From positions 712,501 to 776,500 of the forward strand of contig BSBK01006751.1 in the NCBI GenBank assembly GCA_027943335.1: DNA of 64,000 nt, in the 5' to 3' direction. The notes below the pieces were generated by a model that saw only the letters and a program-made list of their open reading frames with translations, did not search any database and had not been told where the DNA came from. The translations under genes were made by a program, and so were the position numbers. This DNA comes from Chamaecyparis obtusa. Its lineage: Eukaryota; Streptophyta; Pinopsida; Cupressales; Cupressaceae. Numbering within the stretch: position 1 is the stretch's first letter; every line of letters starts with the position of its first letter. Positions 22,914 through 34,458 of this stretch are shown piece after piece.

Positions 22914-25846
22914 ATGGATGTTTCATTAATACACAATGTCAGAGATAAGAATAGACCTAAATTGAAAAGGGAACTAGTAGAACCATTGGAAGAAGACCCT
23001 AGGTTTTCATTATCATCTGTACCAAATAGAGTATTACATTTAGAGAATGTCAGAAGTTATCTTGGATGCAAACTAGAGATAGTAAATGATAGTGATTTTA
23101 TAGATGAATATCAAAAGATGTACAATCAGGATATGACACTGAAACAAGGTTTTGAATACTTAGAACATAATGAAATTTTCAAATATGGATTACAGTATGA
23201 ATTTGATAATGAAGAATGCACTAAGATCATTTTGAGTAGAATTCATAATGGAAGGTTTTGGCTAGAGGATAGAGTGATAGATATTATAGATGATTTGATT
23301 CATGAAGCCACTGGATTATCTAAGATTGGAGCTATTCCTTTTAATGAGAAAAACATGAGAAAACAATAATTGACAACACTAATTCATCCTATAATGGTAG
23401 AGGAATTGTGATTAGCAAGATCAAAAAAGTTGATGTGAGATACATATGCAAGATCCTAACTACTAAGTTTTGTGCTAATTCAAGAGAAGATGACATGGAA
23501 GCTGGAATGGTACATGTAGCTTATCTTATGTGTGTTGATAGGATACCAGTTGATATGTGTGAAATTCTTAGAATTCAATTGTTTGAGAACTTGGAGAAGA
23601 TCAAGAAAACTAAGTATACACTGTTTAAGTTCTGATCTCTAATCACATACATGTTCTTTCATCTTTTGAGGAGATTTCCTTACACCATAGGAAATGATTG
23701 GAATGATGGAAAAACCACAATGGAAAGGATTAATGTAGTATAGAAAAAGCATGTTATTGACAGTGTTAATGAAAGTGTAGTACTTGTTATTAAGACATTT
23801 CAAAATATTGTGTCTAGCAAATCAAGGATCCCTAAGTCTCTTGTTGAGAAATACAAAGATGATATATGTTTTATGGTGGATACTGAACTTACCTATATTG
23901 AAGTAGTAGAGCCTAGAACAGAGTTCATAGACCCTCTTGGCTATGAAATATCTGAGGTAGAAACTAAAGAGTATGTTAGTAGATTACTGAAGTGTAAGTT
24001 GGACACTCAGTGTAACAGGTTTGGAACCTTTGAGGAGAACTTCAACTCCACAAAGATTCTAATTGAAGAGAAATAGTCTAAGAAGAGAGTTGAGAGCACC
24101 ATTAAGAAAATCTTAAAAGATACAAGAATGACAAAGAGAGAGTTTTTGGTAGCAAAGAAGATAGCAGCAGCAATTAGAGAGAGTGGACAAAAGGAAGTTT
24201 TGTTTATCCCTCCTTTATCATCAATTGTAGTGCCACAGGAAGAACCACAAGTAAAGGTGAAAGTGGAAGTACCTGAGAAGGACATAGAAACAAAGATGTC
24301 TACTAGATCCACTTCCTCCACACCTTGCAAAAGAGTTAAGGAGAGTGCCACTGGACCGGGAAAGAGGCATAAAAATCTAGTGCAACCTATTCCAAGAAAG
24401 ATTGTAGAGGTTAAAGATGATGGCACTACAAATAAGAAAGCTTGGAAACCAAAAGTTGAAAAGCTTAATGAGTAGATTATTGAGAATGGTGACTTTACAA
24501 GAATGAACAAATATTATGATCTTTATGCTTATACTGATAGACTTAATCTAGAGAATGTAGTTGTGAAACATATGATCTTGACTGGCAAGAAGTTTGATAC
24601 TATTCAAGGACAAATACCTGATGATCTTTATAACAAACTTCTAAACAGAAAGAAGAGAGCATCAGAAGAAGAGACAACTATCAGAGAAAATCTTGTGAGG
24701 AAGCTTTGTGAGATAAGAGATGAAGCTCATTTCAACCAGATTATGAAGGCCCTAAGCACCCATCTGAGAACCAAAAGGATAACAATTCAGATTATGGGAG
24801 GCATGTATGAAGAAGTAAATTCTGAGACTGAACATACAATTATCAAGGTTATGGCAGAGTATGTTGGAGAATCATTAGCTGCAGTAGAGCAAGTAGGTGA
24901 GAAAGTACAAGAGGACATTCCCTCTTCTCCAGCTATTAATATTGAAGATGAAAAAATGAATGTAGAAGGTACACAAATCACCTTAGATACTAATGAAAAT
25001 GTATTCAAGAATTTGGAGAACATTGTTGAAAATTTGGCCTTTGAGGAACATGAAGCTACAAAAGAAGAAGAGATGATAGAGACCACTATTGTGGAACCAC
25101 CAGTTGTAGAAGAACAAGTTCCCCTTCCCACCAAAGAAGATATCAGTCTTACTCCTGAGACTGGAAAGAAGACTCAAATTGGCTCTATGATTGAGCATTT
25201 GGGAAAAGAAGTAGATGATGATGATCAGTTGGAATTGATTACATCCTTAAACAAAATAATTGGTAAGAACAAGAAGGTGAGGAGTCTTGAAGGGTGTCTG
25301 AAGGAACTAATTGAGAAGTTACAAAGTACTATAACTACACAAATTTTAGAAGCAGACCCTATGGAGAAGGCAAAGAAGGTAATGAGTAGCTTTGATAATG
25401 AATTCACACACCTAGTTGATATTGCAAAAGTGAAAGCACAAGCAGACTATGAGGCTAGAATGCTTTTGAACATCAGTCAGTACATCAAAAATGATATCAA
25501 TACTCTTGATATCTGTATCAAGGATTTGAGGAAGCACTTGGAAATAGGAAAATCTTTGTACATACAGTGTACAAAATCAGAGACTTTAATAGCTGAGGAA
25601 GATCAGAAGATAAAGTTAAAGGGAGCAAAGATTCTAAATGAAACAAACCTTCTATCTAACCCTAATGTGAAGGTCTGTAATGTTGAGAAGAAAGTTAGAA
25701 AACTGTATGATGAAATCAAAGTTGTACAAGATGAGAAAGATAGGAAACTGAGAAGATACACTCTTTTGAGAGAGCATGTTTCTATGAAGTTGAGCATAAT
25801 TGAAGAACAGTTGGAAGATTGTCTTTCAGCAAAGACATCTTTTTAG
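22914..25846 (+). pseudogene. Element B ORF2, conserved protein of unknown function
   Basis: It starts at ATG 22914 in ATCATGGATG; ORF2 of element C also starts Met-Asp. One frameshift near 23370-23407 and several in-frame stops (among them 23633, TAG 24074, TAG 24473) break about 975 codons. In order: ILSRIHNGRFW and DLIHEATGLSKIG (about residues 100-140), a hydrophobic segment SLITYMFFHLLRRF, RIPKSLVEKYKDDICFMV with VEPRTEFIDPLGYE after it, a basic cluster (CKRVKES, GKRHKN) that could be a nuclear signal, and a long acidic then coiled-coil C-terminal half. The order and motifs recur in element C. It takes the place of the env-like 3' gene of Sireviruses and may relate to the 'putative plant transposon protein' domain; I cannot confirm that. 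No enzyme motif is visible. Confidence 0.75.
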
Positions 25847-26291
25847 AAATTTAACTTTGAAAACCTCTAAGCATGTGAAATTGCTTCTTATGGACTGAGC
25901 ACACGACTCAATGTGGCAGATTCCATTAAGAAATCATGGGAGAAGGAGATAGAAGCCATGAAGATAGATTTTGTAGATTGTGTTGCAAGCCTACCAACTT
26001 TGCAATAAATGAATTGAGGTATAACTTTTTGTGATACAATTTTGTGACCCTCCCTACCTTATTTTGTCATTGTTGTCAAAGGGGGAGAGATATATAGAAG
26101 AAAATTGATATTAGATGATAAGGATTGTTACTCTTAGGGGGACTACTATATTTGAGGCAATATTTTGAGGAGTTATATAAGGATAGTATGTATTTTATAC
26201 TATGGCCACAGTTTTGAACAATTTTGAGATTTTTGAGTTGTACACCTAGATAATTTTCTCATATGTTGCCACCAATGACAAAGGGGGAGAT
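25847..26291 (+). promoter_or_regulatory. 3' untranslated region of element B with two purine tracts
   Basis: AAAGGGGGAGAGA at 26078-26090 and AAAGGGGGAGAT at 26280-26291, each preceded by a TTGTC or ATGAC context. The second abuts the LTR and is the likely plus-strand primer. Multiple purine tracts are a known Sirevirus trait. Confidence 0.75.
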
Positions 26292-27302
26292 TGTTGGCAA
26301 TTTGGCTGAGTTGATTGCATAGATGTTGTCATTATGGAAACATATGATCCTCATGAAGATTGTACAAGTCAGAGAGAAAGTATGACAGAGTGCATTGCAA
26401 ATTTGTCTAAGTGTGAGACAGTGTTTTACTAGTGAACCTGGATACAGTTTTTGTTTGCGACGTTGACTGGAGTAAGTTCAGTGCTTGCACACTTGAACAT
26501 AGACTCTATGATGTCTATTGATCACCCATCTTAGAGTGCAAGTTAGTATGACATGTATGAAAGAAGTTATGATAGTTTTATCGAAGACAGTGTGAAGCCG
26601 ACATGACAGAATATGAAGACAGAACTAGTAAAGAGTTAAGGGATTATTTTGTTTATCAAAATAATGACTTAAAAATATAAAGGGATGACATCCTAGATGT
26701 TAAATCTTGGATAAATCTATTGGTATAAATGAAAATGTAAATGTAATTGTAACTGTAAGAAAAGTAGAGACAAGCAACAAGTAATTGTAGTAGTATGATG
26801 TGAAGTATATGAAGCATATGTAATAGTGATAGTAAAAGAGTAGCGAAGTGATATTGATGCAAGCAGTATAAGGTTATGTACCTTAACCTATTTTGTAATC
26901 AATGTATATTATACATTACTTTTTTGGGCAGTGGGCTCATCTAGTAATCACATTTTGTACTACAACTCCTAATAGGGTTGAGGCTTCTAACAAGGCCTAC
27001 AGTCCCTTAATCAAGACTGATACACTATATTCTTGTAATAGACTCCTAACAGGGTCAACATCTTTAACAAGATACTTTTGATTAGTGGATCTTTGCAGGT
27101 ACCATCCCCACCGGGATTTTCCCTTGGCCAGGGTTTCCTCGAGAACAAATAATGTGTTATGAGTTCTTTATTGTTATGCATGCTGTTTAGCTTGTTATGT
27201 TATGCATGTATAAAGATAATCTGTTATATCCATAATTGGGCAAAAGATAAAGTTTGTAGAATATTGATTCACCCCCCCTCTCAATATTCCCTATTTCTAA
27301 TA
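26292..27302 (+). repeat. Element B right LTR
   Basis: 1011 bp, TGTTGGCAATTTGG to TTTCTAATA (terminal CA changed to TA). Same length as the left LTR. Confidence 0.92.
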
Positions 27303-27307
27303 GGGTC

Positions 27308-27972
27308 AATCTCATCCCCACCAATTTTTTTGCATAAATACATGTTTACTCCTAAATCACGGGGATTGAAATATTTGTTCAAGAAGGGCTCTTGGGTATT
27401 AGGTTCTGCTAGCATTAATCCCCCAATGACTGCAAAATGTTCCCTTAATGGGCCACTCCTAATGAAAATACTTTGAACCTCATATGTTTCCTTCAATTTA
27501 TTAAAATCAATTGGCTCATGATAGTTTATGTGTGTGCTTAACCTGAAGACTAATCAAATTTATTCTGTAGTAACAGACAAAATAGGTGTCCTAGTCTTAC
27601 TCCTAACAACCCTAGCAAATGGGTCATAAGACTTTGCTACTAGAATCAATAGGTCTACATTCATGAACACCCCTAGAATAACTAACTTGCCCATATCTAG
27701 CTCCCACACATTACAATCTAGAGCATATGAATTTCTCTGGCTAGACCATACGTCCTTGAAGATATTTAAACCACTCATGGTTGTTTGTGTATCCCTAAGC
27801 CAGTTACTCTTATCATATAATCCCTCGTCAACCCTCAACTATGGTGCATTGGGATTAGTTTCTTTCTAGTAGCCACATCATTTTTGGAGTGGTCCAATTG
27901 CACCAAGAAATCATCATATACTGCCCTATCCTTATAGTCAATCTTACTAGTGAAATCCCTTTGTGGTGCCAT
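27308..27972 (-). pseudogene. Gene D, N-terminal part
   Basis: The likely start is ATG at 27972 (MAPQRDFTSKIDYKDRAVYD). The frame runs to a stop near 27843, then a one-base shift leads into LRVDEGLYDKSNWL and LDMGKLVILGVFMNV. A stop-rich patch near 27500-27560 follows, then FAVIGGLMLAEPNTQEPFL and GGDEIDP, which joins the frame at 20101 once element B is removed. It may be read as one gene with 17125-20101. Function unknown. Confidence 0.6.
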
Positions 27973-28458
27973 GATATCTAAGACTAGGGTTTCTATTCTT
28001 AATTATATTCCATACAATTTATAAAACCCTCAGTACAAAAAATTTGTAGAAGGAACTTGTTTTTTCACTGCAACTGTAACTCTGAAAGCCTTGAAGATCT
28101 TTCTGTCTATGAATTCTTAGTTTTTGATGTGCTCAAGAAGATAATTTCATTATGTGTATGATGAAAACTTTGTGAAAAGAAAATCTGATCAAACAACTAT
28201 TTACCCAACAGTTACAATGGTCACGCACTTCGCAATAAGTTTCATACAAATTGAATTGAACGCTTCATGTGGTCAAAATGTCCTTTTTGAAAATTTGAAT
28301 GTCAACCATCGATGAAATCTTATACAAACAGATCCTATGGCTTAGATCATGTTATTTAAGAATGGGTCCACTTCAAAAAACCAACCTGGAAAGTCGACCA
28401 ATGACATGGAAACCACCTGGAAAATAAATGTCAGCACCTTTTTACTTTTTTGCCTTGG
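27973..28458. other. Spacer upstream of gene D
   Basis: AT-rich DNA with no gene; it would hold the promoter or leader of gene D. No clear TATA box can be assigned. Confidence 0.4.
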
Positions 28459-29106
28459 CCACGTGTCATTTGGTCACAAATCCACGATGACTAAAGATCT
28501 TGCAACTTCCATCATGAGCTTGCGACAATCATCAAATATTCTTTGATCTGACATGTCTTTAACTTCCCTGAGGACCAAGCAACATGACAACACCTATGAC
28601 ATGTGTCTCCTTGTCATGAAGCCATAATGAATAAAAACCTCTTATGTTCTCATCATGGTTTCACAACAGCCATTAGATTAACTTTAATCTAACCATCATT
28701 AACTCTTTGATCTTTGAACATGTGGCACCTTGTTGTGAAGCTGCGATGATAAAAGGTCTTGCAACTTTTGATCACGTGCTTGCAAAAACCATTGGATCTT
28801 CTTTGATCTGACCGTTGATTCAACTGTATTCACAACTATGTTGTGACATCACCAGGGACACATGTCACACTGTTGCAATGTCATGAAGGATAAATTTCAA
28901 ACATCTTTTCATAGAGGTAATGCGATAGCCATCAGATCTACCTTGATCTCACCGATACTTATCATTTGACTTGAGCTCTGACATGGGTCCACCATCTACC
29001 AGGTGTCACACTATCACAATGTCGTAAAGGATAAAGACCTTACAACTTCTTTAAGAGGGACCACGATGACTGTTAGATCTAAAATAGATCAGACATAGTT
29101 TGACAC
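28459..29106. repeat. Degenerate tandem array, about five units of 100-130 bp
   Basis: Units begin near 28459, 28598, 28718, 28856 and 28996. Each starts with an ACATGTGTCAC-like box, then TTGTCATGAAG or similar, GATAAAGACCTTGCAACTT, a CTTGCGACAACCAT-like box, and ends AGATCTACTTTGATCTGAC. Units differ from each other by roughly a third of their bases, so the array is old. It lies between gene D and the element A remnant and codes for nothing obvious. Confidence 0.65.
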
Positions 29107-29439
29107 ACGTTATGACTTAGGGAAATTTCTTCCGTCGAGAACTATAGACTTGGGGAAAAAATAAAAAGGGGCCCGCAAGGTTTAACAACTTTAAAAGATT
29201 TTTGGCCCCACCCAATGAATTAAGACACATGAATTAAGTGGATTTAAGTTAATATAAAATTAACGAAGAAATATAATAAGGTAGGGTTTTCTAATTTAAA
29301 TGAAAATATTTTAGAACCTTGAGAAAATTAATAAACCCTATTTCTTCAACTAGGTCATTTTCAACAAAATATTGCATTGAAACATGAAAAATGACCAACA
29401 GACCTCACACTGAGGGAATTACAAAGGGGAAGGAAAAAT
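29107..29439. other. Unassigned DNA between the tandem array and element A
   Basis: AT-rich sequence with GGGGCCCGC near 29169 and no frame. The junction where the element A remnant begins cannot be fixed. Confidence 0.4.
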
Positions 29440-30300
29440 AAGAAAGCGTATCAACTGAGAAACAAAAGTTAAATCTAGATAAAAAAGGCTCTAGTTCCAT
29501 ACACCCAATCCCCTACATCAAGCAAACAAGAAAAGAAGAAAAAGAAGAAACATGGTAAAGGTTTGGCCACACTAGATGAAGTGATAGAAATACTTGCATG
29601 TGACCCCATAACATTGGACCTAGAATCTCTAAGGAAGTATGGAGAACTCTACACCTGAAAATTAGCTCAAGAGAAGCTGAGGTAAGACAACAAACACAAA
29701 TAGATGCCAGAGGATGTGAAAGAAATATTGATGCAAGTTGTCTTGGATGTCAATGTTGATGATAGTTCTCCCATCATTGACCAAATTTTAGTACTTACCA
29801 AGAACATCAATTCTCCTACAACCGATGTAGAAAAGAAGATTGAGGAAAGAGTAGAGACAAATATTCAGTACAAGATCATTGAGAAGATCAGCCAAGCAGT
29901 GGAAATTCATAAGGTAAAACTATCTGACACAGTAACTGAGATAGAAGGTATTAATCAAAAGATCCTTACTATTTTGAAGAAGCTTTGCACCTTAGACTTA
30001 TTTACTTAAAAAATGCATGAAAATTTGAAGAAATTAGATGAAGACCTACAAAAAAGTGTTAAAAGCCTAATAACCAAACCTCATGCATTCAAACTGTATT
30101 ATTCAAAGGTTAAACATATACAGGGGTTAAGAAATTAAATGAGAAGAGAAGAGGATAAAATAAAAGATTAGATAACTGAGCTACAGGCTGAGTTATTATC
30201 ACACATAGAGGTGATGCAAAGGCATATTAAGTAGGTAAAGGAATTAGTTACCACCCTTGAGATATCAATTATAGATCATATTTTTTAAATGCGTGCATAC
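29440..30300 (+). pseudogene. Element A ORF2, C-terminal remnant
   Basis: From about 29510 a plus-strand frame gives a Lys-rich run (QEKKKKKKHGKG), then TLDEVIEILACDPITLDLES. After a few stops it gives an Ile/Lys/Glu-rich coiled-coil-like stretch (KIEERVETNIQYKIIEKISQ, GINQKILTILKKL) with the stop at 30007, then broken fragments to about 30290. A basic cluster followed by a coiled-coil tail and then purine tracts is the order seen in elements B and C. The N-terminal part, gag and 5' LTR of this copy are not found to the left. Confidence 0.5.
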
Positions 30301-30427
30301 GTAGGCCTATAATAAATTACACTTGAAAGTCTGAAAGAGGAATGAGAAAACCTCTTGGCCAACCTTAAGAAAACCCACCAGAACATTTTTGGCAAGTTGT
30401 AAGTATATTATTTTTGGCATTATTATC

Positions 30428-30597
30428 AAAAAAGGGGGAAAACTATATGTATACAGTATGTACTTTACACTAAGATCAAGAGCATATTGACAAGGGGAGC
30501 TACAAAATTTTTGAAGTATACAAGTTTTGAATTTTTGAAAAGATTTTTTATTATGGCATACATATGTGTTTTTGTCACTAATGCCAAAGGGGGAGAA
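30428..30597 (+). promoter_or_regulatory. Two purine tracts of element A
   Basis: CAAAAAAGGGGGAAAAC near 30428-30442 and AAAGGGGGAGAA at 30586-30597, the latter preceded by GTCACTAATGCC and directly followed by an LTR start. This is the same arrangement as in elements B and C. Confidence 0.7.
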
Positions 30598-30669
30598 TGT
30601 TACACATAATTACATTAAGAGTTGTCATTAGTGTCACACATATAATTGGTAAGGATTGTAAATAGACTA
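30598..30669 (+). repeat. Element A 3' LTR, first segment
   Basis: Starts TGTTACACATAATTACATT right after the purine tract. It is cut after 72 bp by the gypsy element. The continuation is inferred to be 52895-53130 and 56990-57791. Confidence 0.65.
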
Positions 30670-32802
30670 TGTTGGAGTAAATTCTAGGTTTTCTGAGAAG
30701 TGTCAGTTCTTGTCTTGTTGACATCTAAATCATGCCTGTGTCTCATTTATTTATGTGTCTGTAATAAATTTTCCAAAAGGGTCTGAGTCTTAGGTTCACC
30801 ATGTGCAAAAATGTCTGCATATCCTTGCCCTAGGTCCTTTTTGTCTTTGGTAGGGTTTTATCTTTGAAAATGTTCTTAAGTGTGCCCTAGCTTTTATGAT
30901 TTCATGTTACTTTTTTGGGCACTTAAGTTCTCAAGTGTGCACGTGGTTGTTCTTTGTTCCTTTGAGGTCTCCTAATCTCGTAATAAAATTGTCAAGTCTT
31001 GTTTAATTCAAAGAATGAGTGACACGGTTAAGGTTTTAAATTATTTTATGATGTCTCTGAATCTCCGAATGGTGGGTGGTTAGTGATTTTATCTAGCGAT
31101 TTATAAAATAAAGTGTTTGCTAGATCTCATGATTCCTGGTGGTTCTCACTAAACATCCAGTGATTCAACACAAAGGTTATCTCCCATTCTCCCAATGTAG
31201 TGGTGGAGTTCTATAGTATTTGGTGATTCAGTGAGGACCATTGATGCAATCCTCGATCGATGATTGTTATTAAATCTCAGGTTAAAGGTTGTAGTTAGTG
31301 AGGGATTTGGTGATTTAGCACAACCGTTATCTCATGATCTCTTGATTTTGGCAGTTAGTGAGCTAACATTCAACGATATGGTGAAAGAGGCTTTCTCCTA
31401 ATCTCCAAATCCCAATGGTTAAGTTTGAAACATTTGGTGATCTAGCGACAAGGTTATAAGAAAATGATGGTGTGTTCAGTCGCATGATCTCCAAATGGTG
31501 GGGTTGGGGGCTTGTCGTAGGAAGGGTAAAGAACATAAAGATCTGACAATGGTCGTGATGCCACTGAGAAAAGATTCTCAAATGATATTGATCTCATGTT
31601 CATGATTGTCATCCGATGAGAAAGACTAATGAAAAGGTGGGTTCGAGTGCTAGATGTTGTTGATTTACTCGCCCCTAATTGGTTGTCAAAGGAAATGATG
31701 TGGAAAATAATGATTTAAGTCAAGTAAAGGTTTTTGATTTATGTGAGCCACACGATGTGCTGGGAATGACATGAATCAATGACTGTGTTTTAAACTTGGG
31801 CAATAACCATTGCAGCCGAACTTTTTAAAATTTTGCTAGTGTTTTTATATTGGATTGAATCAGATTTACTTCAATAAAGGACTGATAATAGATGCAAAGG
31901 TGGCCAATCTACTTGATCTGATCTTGTTCATCGCCATAGAATGATCTTGAAGTGATGGTTGACTGTGAAGGGTGTCCATGCCATGGAGAAGTGGGTGAAA
32001 CAATCATGCCATTTATTATGCAGTTGAAGATAACAAAAGGCCAAAATGATAAATTTCCTATCTTTATTGTGTACCAATTTGGGGTTTTGCCTTAACTGAA
32101 GATCAAATTGGATATGATTGCTTCGGATTTCTTGGCATGTCTTTTCTGTAATGAATTGCCTAATTCCTTGGTTATTGTAGTTGTTGGAAACCCTAGTTCT
32201 GTCCTAGCTATCTGAAGCTTATTGCATCCTTTTCTGGAGGATTCCACAATGGATAGTGATATATATATATATATATATATATAGCAAGCTTTTCTATTGT
32301 AAAGTGTGGTGAGAGTTATCTAGTAAGGAGAGTTATGTATTTGGTGTTTTTCTCTGAAGAATTCTTGTCTCTGAATGTACTGATACAGGGAAATATCAAT
32401 GAGAATGTATTGACACTACTTTGCACATTTTTTTTGTCTTCTGGTATGAATTTTGAGTTTTTTGTGTATTAAATTTGTAAGGCATCTTTAATACATTATT
32501 TACAAGGTGAATAGTGGGGTTAAGCTTAAGTTTCTTTCAAGGGGAGGGTAAATATTAAGGGATATCTCTAGGAATTCATGGTTTATGCAAGAATTTGATG
32601 ACAATATGTGTCAATGAGAGGATGATTTGTAAGGCATCTCATCTGGGTTTCGGGTATATTTGATTTGAGGGATTTCTATGGATGTATATTCTTTGACTCT
32701 TTGCACTGGTCTTTACTCAAATTAGATTTCTCACCATCAACATAATTAAATAACAATCTATCTTGAATTTATGTTGAAAGGAATAGATGTTTATGTCTGT
32801 AT
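30670..32802 (+). repeat. Gypsy left LTR
   Basis: About 2.13 kb, starting TGTTGGAGTAAATTCTAGG. Homology with 50835-52894 runs to 32802. It includes several diverged internal units built on AGTGATTTAGCG and GGTTATCTC (31080-31460) and an AT microsatellite at 32259-32283. Its true 3' terminus and the primer site seem deleted. Confidence 0.8.
32259..32283. repeat. (AT)n microsatellite in the gypsy left LTR
   Basis: 25 bp of alternating AT. The right LTR has only about 9 bp at the same place (52354-52362), so the tract changed length after insertion. Confidence 0.9.
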
Positions 32803-33336
32803 AAATTATTCCAAGTTTTGAGATTAGATGAGGAAGTTTGCCTAACCACATATTTCAATGCTTTGGATGGAAAAATGTCTTATCTTTTGAGAGACAAAAG
32901 CCCACATACTTTGAGAGATGATTTCAAGCTAGCAATAAATATTGAAAGTAATAGGAAAACATTTGGTCAAATGTACAAAAGGGATGAAGGAAGATTGTGG
33001 AAATAAACCAAAGCACATGCTAGTAGACCAACCAAAGAAGAGGATAAGGTTGACAAGTTTGAAAATGTTGTTAAAGATCTTTCAACGAGGTTGGAAAAGG
33101 GTGAGAGAGGTTTTTAGGACAATAGATCCCCATATCAAAGGTAGGAAAGATTCCCTAGGTTGCATGATCAGCCTTACAAGATAAATTGGAAGGATGGGAA
33201 GCCTATTTTTGATACCCATGAGACTCAAAAAGGAAGGGATACCCCTGATCCTTTAAAAAGGAGTGCAGCACATAATGTAGAGAATACTACATGGTGTGTG
33301 GCTTGCAATATGCCTCATTCACCTTATTAGTGTGTT
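32803..33336 (+). pseudogene. Gypsy gag, 5'-truncated
   Basis: Begins with the second half of the retrotransposon gag domain (LTTYFNALDGKMSYLLRD, TLRDDFKLAINIES), then DKFENVVKDLSTRLEK in another frame. Near 33297-33332 comes a short CX2CX3HX4C zinc-knuckle-like motif (CVACNMPHS). The first half of gag is missing because the LTR homology ends at 32802. Stops at 33004 and 33330 and frame changes near 33000-33180 break it. Confidence 0.75.
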
Positions 33337-34434
33337 GTGGCCCAAGCTTTGGGAGAAGATGTGGAAGACCCACATGCAGGAGATAATGAAGGATCTAAAA
33401 ATCCTACAGTTAATATGTTTACCACTAAGAGAGTGGAATATATTTCATCTTCAGAAGATGAAGAAATAGTTGTTGATGTTGATTACAAGAGAAGAAATTT
33501 TCTAAAGTATGAGCAACAAGTTTTTTCCCATTCAAATCAAGATGAGTTGGAAAATGATGTTTGCAAATCAACAAGTGTGATCAGACCGGAGCTAGGTAAG
33601 GCTCACTGGAGAAAACCTAGTGAAGAAGAAATTAGAACTCTTGTTGTGGCTGCCATTTCTCAAGCTAGATCCTCATATAATTTCAAGATTAGAAGAGTGG
33701 ATATTGATCAAGGAGTACCGAGGTCAGTTTTTATAAAATATGGTTCTCAAGATAAGGTTTCTCCAAAACCAAATGCTGTCAAAGGAAAAGGTGGTAACAA
33801 TAATAAAGAAGAGCCTATTCTTGTTCAAGACACTAAGAGGAATGAGGAAGTTGCCACAGACAAGAGAGAAAAAAGGGTTGGTAGGGGAAAGGATTTGTTT
33901 GATCTTTCTACTAAACCCCCAACTTTTGACATAAGACATGCCCTATCTCAAATGAAAGTCTCAATCCCCTTGTTGGAAATGCTGAAGCTAAAAGAGCATA
34001 AGGAAACACTATTGGCCTTGATAAATGAACAAGGACATACCCCTATTGTATTAAAAAAGGAGAATCTAGTGAATGACCCTGAGACCAACAAGGAGATTTC
34101 TAAATTTTTTGTTGGAAATATTGTAACCCAAGAACCATCATCAATTGATCCTTTCTATGTCACTTTGATTGTCAATAAATTTTTGCTAAAAAATTGTATG
34201 ATAGACTTTGGTGCTGTGGCTATTGTGATGCCATATCATGTTATGAAGGAACTAGGACTTCAAGTTGACACTTCTAATGGAATGTGTTATGCCATGGATA
34301 ATAGGGCAGTTCCTATGGTGGGAACCTTAGTGGGAATAGAAGTGAAGATTGTTGCATTCCCTGAAGCTACATATAAGATGGATGTAGTTTTAGTTGATAC
34401 CAAGCCTGATTATGGTATGTTGTTATCAAGATAA
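33337..34434 (+). pseudogene. Gypsy gag end and aspartic protease
   Basis: A 365-codon open stretch. The N-terminal half is a hydrophilic linker. The protease lies near residues 270-365: PFYVTLIVNKFLLKNCMIDF, with DFGA where the catalytic DSGA triad is expected (Ser to Phe), then IVMPYHVMKELGL and later DVVLVDTKPDYGMLL. It would cut the polyprotein, but the active-site change and the stop at the end argue against activity. Confidence 0.8.
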
Positions 34435-34458
34435 TGGGCAGTAGCAATAGGAGGAAAA

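Larger units (their letters stand above)
20102..27302 (+). mobile_element. Element B: pol-less two-gene LTR retrotransposon
   Basis: 7201 bp with two 1011-bp LTRs (20102-21112, 26292-27302) and the target duplication GGGTC. It has an initiator-Met-like primer site, a gag with four zinc knuckles and a second large frame (ORF2). It ends with two AAAGGGGGAGA tracts. Nothing between gag and ORF2 (446 bp) or after ORF2 encodes protease, integrase, reverse transcriptase or RNase H. The repeated purine tract, gag with coiled coil plus knuckles and an extra 3' gene resemble Sireviruses (copia); the assignment is inferred. LTRs differ at roughly sixty positions by eye. It lies in gene D in the opposite orientation. 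Confidence 0.9.

Noticed and set aside
24007..24510. Minus-strand frame of 167 codons inside ORF2 of element B
   Set aside because: Antisense shadow of the conserved plus-strand ORF2.
28459..29106. Tandem units considered as a CRISPR-like array
   Set aside because: Units are 100-130 bp, strongly diverged, without constant short repeats and unique spacers, and the DNA is plant nuclear.
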